Assembly (NCBI RefSeq): GCF_003477885.1
Contig: NZ_QUEE01000001.1
Location: 62,001 to 126,000, forward strand
Source of the DNA: Lachnotalea sp. AF33-28
Lineage (GTDB): Bacteria > Bacillota > Clostridia > Lachnospirales > Lachnospiraceae
DNA: 64,000 bases
Direction of reading: 5' to 3'
The notes beneath the pieces are model-generated. The model saw nothing but the letters and a program-made list of their open reading frames with translations, was not told the origin of the DNA and did no database searches. Made by a program: the position numbers and the translations under genes. Positions 8,155 to 15,507 of the stretch are shown piece by piece (the stretch's first letter is position 1; every line of letters starts with the position of its first letter).

Positions 8155-8988
8155 TCATTGTGCTCTCACCTCATTTAGTATTTCTGCAATATCCCCGTCC
8201 ATACACAGGGATCTCTCTGAGATCTCTTCAGGCGCCCAGGCCTGCCCGCGGTTCACGCAGATATAGAACGCGCGGTCCAGCTTCCGAGTCATCTGCCAGA
8301 ACGGATATTTGATGATGACCGGGGTATTCATGCCCACTCCCAGCTCCAGAAACAGCACGCGTTTTTCCTGATTTTCCGCCAGGAAAACCTCATAGCGGGC
8401 TTCAGCCTCATGCCACGCTTCATCCTCCACAAAATACTGGTCACAGCGCAGATTCACTTCCATATTGCCGCCGCAGACCGGACATCTTGGCACCAGTTCC
8501 TCCGGAATCCGGCAGTTTCTCTGGAGAGCAAGCATGGCCCTGACCTGCGCCTCGTTATCATACAGTTTCTCATGGCATGCTCTGGCACACTGGAACTTTC
8601 CATAATCCCCCTGGGTAGCAAAGATTCTCTCCGGCTGAAAGCCTGCCAGCCAGAACTGATGGTCCACATTGGTGGTGATGACGAAATAGTTCTTATCCCG
8701 CACCAGATTAAGCAGATCCAGATAGGCTTTCCCCGCATCCTGATCATAGCGGTTATAATAGATATGGCGGCTCCAGTACGCCCATTTTTCCTCCTGTGTT
8801 TGGAACGGATAAAATCCGGCGGAATACATATCCGTCATATGATACCGCTCTATAAACTCGCTGAAATGGCGTGTAAACCGTTCCCCTGTATATGTGAAAC
8901 CCGCTGCCGCGGACAGCCCGGAGCCCGCGCCGATGACCACGGCCTGCGCCTGTGCCAGCTGCTCTATCATGCTTTCTATACCGTTCAT
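8155..8988 (-). CDS. SirTM-type sirtuin, protein ADP-ribosyltransferase
   Basis: This 277-residue protein has a Sir2 Rossmann fold. The NAD loop is GAGSGLS (20-26), the TTNVD motif contains Asn107, and zinc cysteines are at 134, 138, 169 and 172. Where deacetylase sirtuins have the catalytic His-Gly, it has TQGDYG (125-130), as in class M sirtuins (SirTM), which ADP-ribosylate proteins rather than deacylate them. In studied Firmicutes and fungi SirTM is linked to a macrodomain and to lipoyl-carrier proteins and oxidative stress. Here only the macrodomain gene is nearby. AGGTGAG precedes ATG 8988. It diverges from the HxlR gene. Confidence 0.88.
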   Translation of the reverse strand: MNGIESMIEQLAQAQAVVIGAGSGLSAAAGFTYTGERFTRHFSEFIERYHMTDMYSAGFYPFQTQEEKWAYWSRHIYYNRYDQDAGKAYLDLLNLVRDKNYFVITTNVDHQFWLAGFQPERIFATQGDYGKFQCARACHEKLYDNEAQVRAMLALQRNCRIPEELVPRCPVCGGNMEVNLRCDQYFVEDEAWHEAEARYEVFLAENQEKRVLFLELGVGMNTPVIIKYPFWQMTRKLDRAFYICVNRGQAWAPEEISERSLCMDGDIAEILNEVRAQ

Positions 8989-9060
8989 ATACTCACCTTT
9001 TGCTTTCTCTGTATTTTTCAGCCGCCTTAGCCGGGCTTATCTCTTAATATTTTTAGATAC

Positions 9061-9096
9061 TTACTATTTTGTACCTATGCATGTATAATAGAGGTA
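9061..9096 (+). promoter_or_regulatory. HxlR gene promoter with dyad operator candidate
   Basis: A perfect TATAAT lies at 9084-9089 with a weak TTACTA 17 bases upstream. Across it runs an imperfect dyad, TACTATT (9062-9068) facing AATAGaGGTA (9087-9096). Many HxlR/YodB regulators bind such TACTAT-type dyads over their own promoters, so autoregulation is a reasonable inference. The SirTM gene starts 73 bases away in the other direction and may share the site. Confidence 0.45.
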
Positions 9097-9132
9097 AATT
9101 CATTCAGTTTAAATCATTCAGGAGGTGCTTTC

Positions 9133-9462
9133 ATGAATCCGACAAAAAAGATACCGGACTGTCCTGTGGAAATGACTCTGCAGCTCATCGGGGACAAATG
9201 GAAGGTCCTGATCATCCGTGATCTGCTGACAGGGACCAAGCGCTTTAGCGAGCTGATGCGTTCCGTAAACGGCATCACACAGAAAGTTCTGACCGGCCAT
9301 CTGCGCGCCATGGAACAGGACGGTCTGCTCACCCGCAAAATCTACCCGGAAGTTCCTCCCAGAGTGGAATATACCCTGACTGAAACAGGATACAGCCTGA
9401 AGCCGATCCTCGAGTCCATGTTCCAGTGGGGGACCGATTACAAAAACGGCCTGAATCCTTAA
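9133..9462 (+). CDS. HxlR family transcriptional regulator
   Basis: This is a 109-residue winged-helix protein of the HxlR/YodB/MarR-like group: CPVEMTLQLIGDKWKVLIIR at the start, the recognition helix region NGITQKVLTGHLRAMEQDGL, and the wing PPRVEYTLTETG. Cys11 is the conserved N-terminal cysteine, which in related YodB/CatR proteins senses quinones and other electrophiles. GGAGG eight bases upstream fixes the start. It diverges from the SirTM and macrodomain pair and may control it. This is an inference from position only. Confidence 0.92.
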   Translation: MNPTKKIPDCPVEMTLQLIGDKWKVLIIRDLLTGTKRFSELMRSVNGITQKVLTGHLRAMEQDGLLTRKIYPEVPPRVEYTLTETGYSLKPILESMFQWGTDYKNGLNP

Positions 9463-9533
9463 CGTTTCTATTCTTATCTTAAACCAGTATGGGATCTTTG
9501 AAAAGAATGCACTTTAAAGTGGTTTGGTATCAA

Positions 9534-9573
9534 AAGCGGGCCATAGTTACCGGAAGGAAACCATGACCCGCTT
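9534..9573 (+). terminator. imperfect hairpin after the HxlR gene
   Basis: AAGCGGG (9534-9540) pairs with CCCGCTT (9567-9573). Inside, CATAGTTACC and GGAAACCATG pair at eight of ten positions around a GGAA loop. The T-run after it is short, so it may be a weak terminator between the convergent hxlR-like and guaB genes. Confidence 0.5.
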
Positions 9574-9644
9574 ATACTTGATTAACATTTATACCGGTGA
9601 CAGAGAAAGCTCTTTAAAACGTTATAAAACCGTCTTCGGCCGAT

Positions 9645-11138
9645 CTATCTCTTGTCCCGAAGCGTAACATCATGCGCTCCGCCTTCCACAATGCTGGTCG
9701 CGGAAACCAATGTTATCTTCGCTTTTTCCTGCAGCTCCGGAATGGTCAGAGCTCCGCAGTTGCACATTGTGGAGCGCACTTTACTTAAGGTCAGATTCAC
9801 GTTGTCCTTTAAGCTTCCGGCATAGGGCACCAGGGAATCAACGCCTTCTTCAAAGGAAAGCTTCTTCTCCCCTCCCATATCGTAGCGCTGCCAGTTTCTT
9901 GCCCGGGCGCTTCCTTCTCCCCAGTATTCTTTCATATAGCTCCCGTTAATATTGACTCTCTTGGTAGGGCTCTCGTCAAATCTGGCAAAATATCTGCCCA
10001 GCATTACGAAATCCGCTCCCATGGCCAGGGCCAGCGTTATATGGTAGTCATGCACGATGCCGCCGTCGGAGCAGACGGGAACATAGATCCCGGTTTCCTC
10101 ATAATAGGCATCTCTGGCCTTTGCCACCTCGATCAGCGCGGTGGCCTGGCCCCTGCCGATGCCTTTCTGCTCACGGGTGATGCAGATCGCTCCGCCTCCG
10201 ATCCCGACCTTGACAAAGTCGGCTCCTGCGTCCGCAAGAAAGCGGAATCCGTCCGCATCCACCACGTTGCCGGCTCCCACCTTCACACTGTCCCCATAAT
10301 TCTTCCGGATATAATCGATTGTCAGCTTCTGCCACTCGGAAAAACCTTCTGAGCTGTCTATACAGAGCGCATCCGCGCCGGCCTCTATAAGCGCCGGAAC
10401 TCTCTGCTCATAATCCCTGGTATTGATACCGGCCCCTACCATATAGCGTTTAGAGCTGTCGATGGACTCATTTTCATTCTTCTTATGCGTATCATAATCC
10501 TTGCGGAATACCAGATACACCAGCTCCTGGTTTTTATTTACCAGCGGCAGGCAGTTGATCTTATGCTCCCAGATGATATCGTTGGCCTCTTTCAGCGTGG
10601 TCTCCTCATCCGCATACACGAGATTCTCAAATCTGGTCATAAATTCTTTTACCTGAGTATCCGGACTCATACGGCTCACCCGGTAATCCTTGTTCGTAAC
10701 TATTCCCAGAAGCTTTCCATTGGGACCGCCGTCCGCTGTCACAGGGATTGTGGAATGGCCTGTCCGTTCCGTGAGCTCCAGCACGTCCTTCAACGTCATC
10801 TCCGGTGACACATTGGAATCGCTCACCACAAAACCGGCCTTGTAATTCTTCACACGCCGAACCATCTTCGCCTGCTCTTCCACAGTCTGAGAGCCGTAAA
10901 TGAAGGACAGCCCTCCTTCCTGCGCAAGCGCGATCGCCAGCCGGTCATCGGAAACCGACTGCATGATGGCGGAAACCATCGGAATATGTATGGATAACGC
11001 GGGCTCCTCACCTTTTTTATACCTGACAAGAGGGGTCTTTAAATCCACATTCGCCGGTATGCATTTGGCGGAGGAATAACCCGGAATTAAAAGGTATTCG
11101 CTGAATGTTCTGGACGGTTCTTCGTAATAGTGTGCCAT
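9645..11138 (-). CDS. guaB: IMP dehydrogenase
   Basis: The 497-residue enzyme oxidises IMP to XMP with NAD, the first committed step to GMP. The TIM barrel is interrupted by two CBS domains (about 100-220). The catalytic loop is GGGAICITREQKGIGR with the active-site cysteine, and DGGI and MGADFVMLGRYFA form the phosphate site. The C-terminal flap region differs from the E. coli form and is of the clostridial type (NINGSYMKEYWGEG). ATG 11138 is supported by AAAGGAGAG. An upstream in-frame ATG at 11183 has no ribosome-binding site. TATAAT at 11200-11195 is the probable -10 element. Confidence 0.93.
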   Translation of the reverse strand: MAHYYEEPSRTFSEYLLIPGYSSAKCIPANVDLKTPLVRYKKGEEPALSIHIPMVSAIMQSVSDDRLAIALAQEGGLSFIYGSQTVEEQAKMVRRVKNYKAGFVVSDSNVSPEMTLKDVLELTERTGHSTIPVTADGGPNGKLLGIVTNKDYRVSRMSPDTQVKEFMTRFENLVYADEETTLKEANDIIWEHKINCLPLVNKNQELVYLVFRKDYDTHKKNENESIDSSKRYMVGAGINTRDYEQRVPALIEAGADALCIDSSEGFSEWQKLTIDYIRKNYGDSVKVGAGNVVDADGFRFLADAGADFVKVGIGGGAICITREQKGIGRGQATALIEVAKARDAYYEETGIYVPVCSDGGIVHDYHITLALAMGADFVMLGRYFARFDESPTKRVNINGSYMKEYWGEGSARARNWQRYDMGGEKKLSFEEGVDSLVPYAGSLKDNVNLTLSKVRSTMCNCGALTIPELQEKAKITLVSATSIVEGGAHDVTLRDKR

Positions 11139-11438
11139 GTCATCTCTCCTTTTCTTAATGTTTTTTTTGTAAATCATCTGCAATAGGTATCTGGATTATA
11201 TCATATTTTCCAAATTAAGACGATACATTTGCCCACTTTATTTCAGCCTTTATTTCACCGCTTTATTTCGCCCAGGGGCAGCCAGGCTTTCATCCCGTAC
11301 GGCTTCTCATCCGCTGCGTAATATGCTGAAATACCCCCAGGCACAAAATGCACCGGAGGTATCTGTTATGACATTTCAGCAACACAGTTCGTTGGGATAG
11401 GGTAATATCTAGATTTTATCGGTTTATATAGTTTTATG
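11139..11438. promoter_or_regulatory. guaB upstream region
   Basis: This 300-base gap holds the guaB -10 element (11200-11195, minus). Three CTTTATTTC-type motifs lie at 11222-11270; the first (24 bases) recurs with one mismatch at 14445-14468. A hairpin at about 11334-11362 (ATACCCCC with GGAGGTAT) follows the stop of the next gene and may end its transcript. I found no purine riboswitch core here. Confidence 0.45.
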
Positions 11439-12464
11439 CTATACCTTTTGAAAAACCGTATACTTCATTGCGCAGTTTTTTCCGATCCCCATCTGATATT
11501 TTCGTATAATGTGATACCCCATATCCTCATAAGGCTGATGCATCGGAAGGGAAACTTCCAGTTCAATCGTATCATAATCCTTTTTTAACATGGCTTCCAA
11601 TGCCTGAAGTGTCCGAACACCGTACGTTTCTAATTCATCGGGCATTTCGTAAAGTTCAACAATTCGGTTTTGCTCCGTTTGCGCAGTACCGATGATCTTA
11701 TCGCAGCGCTTCACGATCCATACTGATTCGTTATCAATCAGTCCCTGGATCCGCTGCCTGCTGTAATACATATCCATAAATCTCACGACATCGCCACTGT
11801 AATATTTTCCGTAAACATTCTGCGCAGCGCTGTGAATCAGATTCATAATTTCCCGCCAGTTTTCCCTTTTTGCCCTGGACAGCTTCAAAATGCTCTCATC
11901 TCCCGGAACTTTAAGGGATGTGATCACAGCTGAAATACGGGCCTGCACCTTTTGAACCTCACCCATTTTCCAGTTTTCTAATAGAGGAATCAAACGTACA
12001 TCCCTGCTGCTGCGGATTTTCTCGAGGACCTCGAATGCCACCTGCCGGTTCGCGTTTCGCAGACTGGGAAGTACCTCATACTGTCCTTTCTCCATGTCCT
12101 CGCAGCATTTTTCGTACAATTCCTCTGCATAGGTTTCCGCCTCAATCGACCATCCCCGTTCGGAAAACACCAGCACCGGAAGCTTCCAGTTATACTCGAT
12201 CCTAAGATAATCTTCCCGGATCATCCAGTCGATCCGGCTTATGATCTCCTGAATCGTGATCTTTTGGTAAAAGCCATACGCCGGGCATTGGTCCAGCTTA
12301 TGCTCCAGCACCTTCTTATCCTTTGAGCCTTTGAGAATTTTTGCAAGAAGATTCCGCCCGCCTACAGAAATCAGTTCATCCGCGGCTCGTAGTATCATTC
12401 GGATTTCCGGCTCTGAAAGAGCGGCTTGTGATTGTGTGGGGTATGTACTGTGTGAACGTGGCAT
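11439..12464 (-). CDS. RQC-domain and GNAT acetyltransferase fusion
   Basis: The N-terminal 110 residues (LSEPEIRMILRAADELISVG ... ISRIDWMIREDYLRIEYNW) resemble the winged-helix RQC domain of RecQ helicases, without any helicase motor; such proteins are grouped as RQC-minor. A helical middle part follows. The last 140 residues (from about 200; SVWIVKRCDKIIGTAQTEQN, then LQALEAMLKKDYDTIELEVS, YEDMGYHIIRKYQM) form a GNAT acetyltransferase fold. DNA-linked acetylation or toxin-like activity are both possible; no substrate can be named. AAGGAGGG before ATG 12464 fixes the start. A dispersed hairpin repeat abuts its 5' side. Confidence 0.75.
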   Translation of the reverse strand: MPRSHSTYPTQSQAALSEPEIRMILRAADELISVGGRNLLAKILKGSKDKKVLEHKLDQCPAYGFYQKITIQEIISRIDWMIREDYLRIEYNWKLPVLVFSERGWSIEAETYAEELYEKCCEDMEKGQYEVLPSLRNANRQVAFEVLEKIRSSRDVRLIPLLENWKMGEVQKVQARISAVITSLKVPGDESILKLSRAKRENWREIMNLIHSAAQNVYGKYYSGDVVRFMDMYYSRQRIQGLIDNESVWIVKRCDKIIGTAQTEQNRIVELYEMPDELETYGVRTLQALEAMLKKDYDTIELEVSLPMHQPYEDMGYHIIRKYQMGIGKNCAMKYTVFQKV

Positions 12465-12480
12465 TTCAATTTCCCTCCTT

Positions 12481-12538
12481 TTCCAGTCACCGGCCGAAGG
12501 CGGCTGACTGGTGTACTCTTCAGTATACTTCCGCTTAG
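12481..12538. repeat. diverged copy of the dispersed hairpin repeat
   Basis: It keeps the plan of the 57-bp unit: CCAGTCACCGG, then a first palindrome, then GTGTAC-tcttca-GTATAC and the TTCCGCTT end. In the second palindrome several bases differ from the unit at 5811-5924, but pairing is kept with one G-T pair. It lies between the RQC-GNAT gene and the pRiA4b ORF-3-like gene. Confidence 0.65.
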
Positions 12539-12584
12539 CAGTTTTTATCCAAGCTGCTATTTTTACTCAGCATATTTAGGGGCG

Positions 12585-14012
12585 TTATTGAAAAGGCGAT
12601 TCCTCATCGAACAAAGACAGCTGTTGGTATTCGTCCTTCCTGTATTTCCCATATTCTCCCCAGGTATATCCCTTCAACACGGCGGAAGGAAATTCATTGC
12701 GGAACTTAAGAAATATATTCCCCATAGCCTTTGTCATATGTATCTTATAATTCTCCATCTCCTCCTGAATCCAATAGAGATATTCCTGCTCCGGAGTCCC
12801 CGTGGCAATAAGCATTACTAATTGCTCCAAAAAATCAAACGCTTCATCCGGTATCCAGCCCTTCTCCTGAAGCAGATAACTGAACGTATTTACATAAACA
12901 GGATAGGCTGTCCGCCAGTCACCGGACCGCAGCGTATCCTGTATACCCTTACTTAATTTACAGTACCTCTTTACGGGATATTTTTCTCTTCCGTGCAGAA
13001 CTTCTACGAGGACCGAATCAGAATAAACGCTGATATATGTCGTTCCGTCAGCATCTTCCATACAATTCCAGAACTCCCACCGGCTAAGCTTTTCAACTGC
13101 ATCCTCAACCAGTTCCTTTGAACCTGCCAAAGTATCTGCATTCTCACAAAGCAGCTCATAAAGCATATTCCGCTCAACCACACCATAAATATTCACAAGA
13201 GACAACAGCGTAAATTCAAGATCACACCGTTTTTGAAGGTGTTCCAAAGCTTTATACTCTGTATCACCCGCTTTCCCCTGTTTCACTTTAAGGAAAAAAT
13301 GCTCTTCACTCTCATCTATTTCAGTCAGACCTGCTTCCTCTAATCGGTACAGCAAATCTATTTCCTCATCTACGGCCATCACAAAATCCTTTTTGACCAG
13401 GCGAAGCCATGTGTTCTGAAGCAAAGCCGGTACTGCCATGAGCTTCTCTTCGATCACTCTTTCTTCTTCAATTTCCGGTGTACATATGATCTCTGCCGTT
13501 GAATCAGAATCGTCTTCGTCTAAATCGTCTTCATCTTCATCATCTTCGTCATAATCGCTTTCCCCATCATACCACAGTGCATCCTCTCCCGGATATTGGC
13601 ACAGCTCTCCCTGGCTCTCTATCACCTTCACCGGTATTTCCTGATCCGCCTCCCTGACTTTCATCACAGTAATATAAAACTTCCACTCATCCCCGAAATC
13701 AAATAAGTAAAGATATTTATTTCTCACTACAGGATTGACATCCCGCAGGCGGACCTTGTCGGCGCATTCTCCCCGTTCCCCCATTGGATGATAGATTCCG
13801 TTGGGATCATAGGGCTTTCTGTTCAAACTAAACATATATAAATGGTCGTTGTCAAATTCAAAGGCTTTCAGAATCGAGGCGCTTAACTCCGCAAATGTCC
13901 GGTTGCCACTGATCTCCATAATCCGGTAAATATCGCTGTCTAACGCCCATGTGATTTTTAACTGATAGTATACATACGGTTTTTTGTCTGTTGCTGTTTT
14001 CTTTTTCATCAT
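12585..14012 (-). CDS. plasmid pRiA4b ORF-3-like (PF07929) family protein
   Basis: This 475-residue protein has an N-terminal domain (about 10-150) matching the pRiA4b ORF-3/IS1096 TnpR-like fold: YQLKITWALDSDIYRIMEIS, then LSASILKAFEFDNDHLYMFS and YLYLFDFGDEWKFYITV. An acidic linker of Glu and Asp follows (about 155-175), then a helical domain of some 300 residues with no family I recognise. The function of the family is unknown although it often lies near mobile elements. ATG 14012 is five bases from AGGAG, and ATG 14009 is the alternative; the GTG at 14018 overlaps the site. No transposase is nearby. Confidence 0.82.
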   Translation of the reverse strand: MMKKKTATDKKPYVYYQLKITWALDSDIYRIMEISGNRTFAELSASILKAFEFDNDHLYMFSLNRKPYDPNGIYHPMGERGECADKVRLRDVNPVVRNKYLYLFDFGDEWKFYITVMKVREADQEIPVKVIESQGELCQYPGEDALWYDGESDYDEDDEDEDDLDEDDSDSTAEIICTPEIEEERVIEEKLMAVPALLQNTWLRLVKKDFVMAVDEEIDLLYRLEEAGLTEIDESEEHFFLKVKQGKAGDTEYKALEHLQKRCDLEFTLLSLVNIYGVVERNMLYELLCENADTLAGSKELVEDAVEKLSRWEFWNCMEDADGTTYISVYSDSVLVEVLHGREKYPVKRYCKLSKGIQDTLRSGDWRTAYPVYVNTFSYLLQEKGWIPDEAFDFLEQLVMLIATGTPEQEYLYWIQEEMENYKIHMTKAMGNIFLKFRNEFPSAVLKGYTWGEYGKYRKDEYQQLSLFDEESPFQ

Positions 14013-14100
14013 CCGCACTCCTTGCCTGTGTTTGTCTTTTAAGCTTCATTCTGTCGTTCACAGTAAATCACTTCCCTACTCACAATATCCTGTTTCGATT

Positions 14101-14256
14101 TTATCTCAAAACTATTTCTGCTCTTGGGTCATAATCAATGCTCGTAGCGTTACAATCATTCTCTATCTTCCAAACATTTATGCGCTTATTATTTTCCGAA
14201 AAACATTTCAAATACATTTGTGGTACATAATGTTGATTTTTCACAGCTCCACTCAT
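14101..14256 (-). pseudogene. truncated DUF4238 gene, N-terminal remnant
   Basis: A 51-codon frame starts at ATG 14256, six bases after GGAGG, and ends at TAA 14103-14101. It begins MSGAVKNQHYVPQMYLKCFS, the signature start of DUF4238 proteins (QHYVPxxYLxxFS), which normally run to about 250-350 residues. The sequence then stops and nothing downstream continues the family. TATAAT at 14294-14289 could still drive it. It is most simply a deletion remnant, but a short expressed protein cannot be excluded. Confidence 0.65.
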
Positions 14257-14639
14257 ATGTATCCTCCCCCTTCATACCATTCTTTTAGATTATATCATAG
14301 ATTTTTAGACTTGGGGATGCTGTAGCATCTCGGTACACAGAAATGTTGTTGTCGATAGTAAATACTGCCAACAATAAAGCTCTCGACACTAAGCGTTTTG
14401 GCTTGTTGGGAAGTATCCCAAACCTTCTTTTTATTACCCAAACAGATACATTTGCTCACTTTATTTCACCACCCTGAACCGTTACACTTAACATAAAATC
14501 CGGTCAAAAAATCAACAATATTACATCGCATATCTGATAGTATCCCAATCTCTGCCTATGGTATCATGCTTTTATAGAAACGAAAGCTCCTGTGAACTCT
14601 TATATCACAGGAAGCCATCAAAAAACAGGGAGGTTCATT
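14257..14639. other. intergenic region before the esterase operon
   Basis: No gene is visible in these 383 bases. They contain the -10 element of the DUF4238 remnant, a small terminator-like hairpin (TTGGGA-agta-TCCCAA followed by a T-rich run, about 14405-14435), and a 24-base motif at 14445-14468. That motif recurs upstream of guaB. The last 20 bases hold the ribosome-binding site of the next gene. Confidence 0.4.
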
Positions 14640-15479
14640 ATGGCTTTAATGCAATTTTTCTTTGAAAGCAGATACCTGCAGGGAAATACGCTGGTGGATG
14701 TCATTCTGCCCGATCTGCCCCGGAGGCTGGAACCGAAGGAATTCTATCGGAACAATGTGAAATATCCCGTACTGTGGCTGCTGCATGGTTCCTATGGCGA
14801 TGCAACAGACTGGCAGCGCCGAACCAATATTGAGCTCTATGCCACCGACAGAAATGTAATCGTCGTCATGCCTTCCGCATTGAACAGCAATTACTCCAAC
14901 TGGTCCAATTATATGAACGGCTACCATTGCTATGACTATATCACTGAGGAGCTCATGCCCCTCGTCTATGGCTGGTTTCCCGCGTCGGAAAAGAGAGAAG
15001 ACAATTTCATAGCAGGTCTGTCCATGGGCGGCCGCGCAACGATTAAATTCGCCGTAAATTATCCCGAAAAGTTCGGTGCAATGGCAGCTCTCTCTGCTAC
15101 ACCTACCGACTGGAGCGAAATGGGTCCGGATCATCCTAACATGACCCTGAATACCAACGCATTCCGGCTGAAAAACTCCATTACGAATGCCGGAGGTCTG
15201 GAAAATTACCTGAATTCCGAAGAAAACACCTGGAGAATCATCAATGAGAAGGCCAGTACGGGTGAACTTCCCCGGCTGATGTTTGCCTGCGGTTTGGACG
15301 AAGGCATGCTTCTTGACAACATGCTGAAGTTTAAAAAGCACGCCGAGGAAGATTTAGGACTTGACATTCACTATTTCTTCCTTCCGGGTTATCATCACGA
15401 ATGGCGTTTCTGGGATAAGGCCATCCAGGAAGCATTGGATTTCTTTGGCCTGAAGCCAACCGGAGACAGCATTTTTTAG
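14640..15479 (+). CDS. CE1-like putative esterase (PF00756)
   Basis: This 279-residue esterase D/acetyl-xylan-esterase-like hydrolase carries the nucleophile elbow GLSMGG (Ser128), the LLHGSYGD oxyanion region (48-55) and the catalytic histidine in YHHEWRFWD near residue 262. There is no signal peptide, so it acts in the cytoplasm. ATG 14640 follows GGGAGG by six bases; an in-frame ATG at 14592 lacks a site. It shares an operon with the next esterase gene (28-base gap). Family members remove acetyl or feruloyl groups from sugars, which fits the neighbouring sugar transporter and phosphorylase. Confidence 0.88.
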   Translation: MALMQFFFESRYLQGNTLVDVILPDLPRRLEPKEFYRNNVKYPVLWLLHGSYGDATDWQRRTNIELYATDRNVIVVMPSALNSNYSNWSNYMNGYHCYDYITEELMPLVYGWFPASEKREDNFIAGLSMGGRATIKFAVNYPEKFGAMAALSATPTDWSEMGPDHPNMTLNTNAFRLKNSITNAGGLENYLNSEENTWRIINEKASTGELPRLMFACGLDEGMLLDNMLKFKKHAEEDLGLDIHYFFLPGYHHEWRFWDKAIQEALDFFGLKPTGDSIF

Positions 15480-15507
15480 CAGGAAAAGTGGAAAGGCAGG
15501 AGATAAA

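Noticed and set aside
11139..11438. Purine riboswitch before guaB
   Set aside because: The conserved three-way junction core could not be found in the leader.
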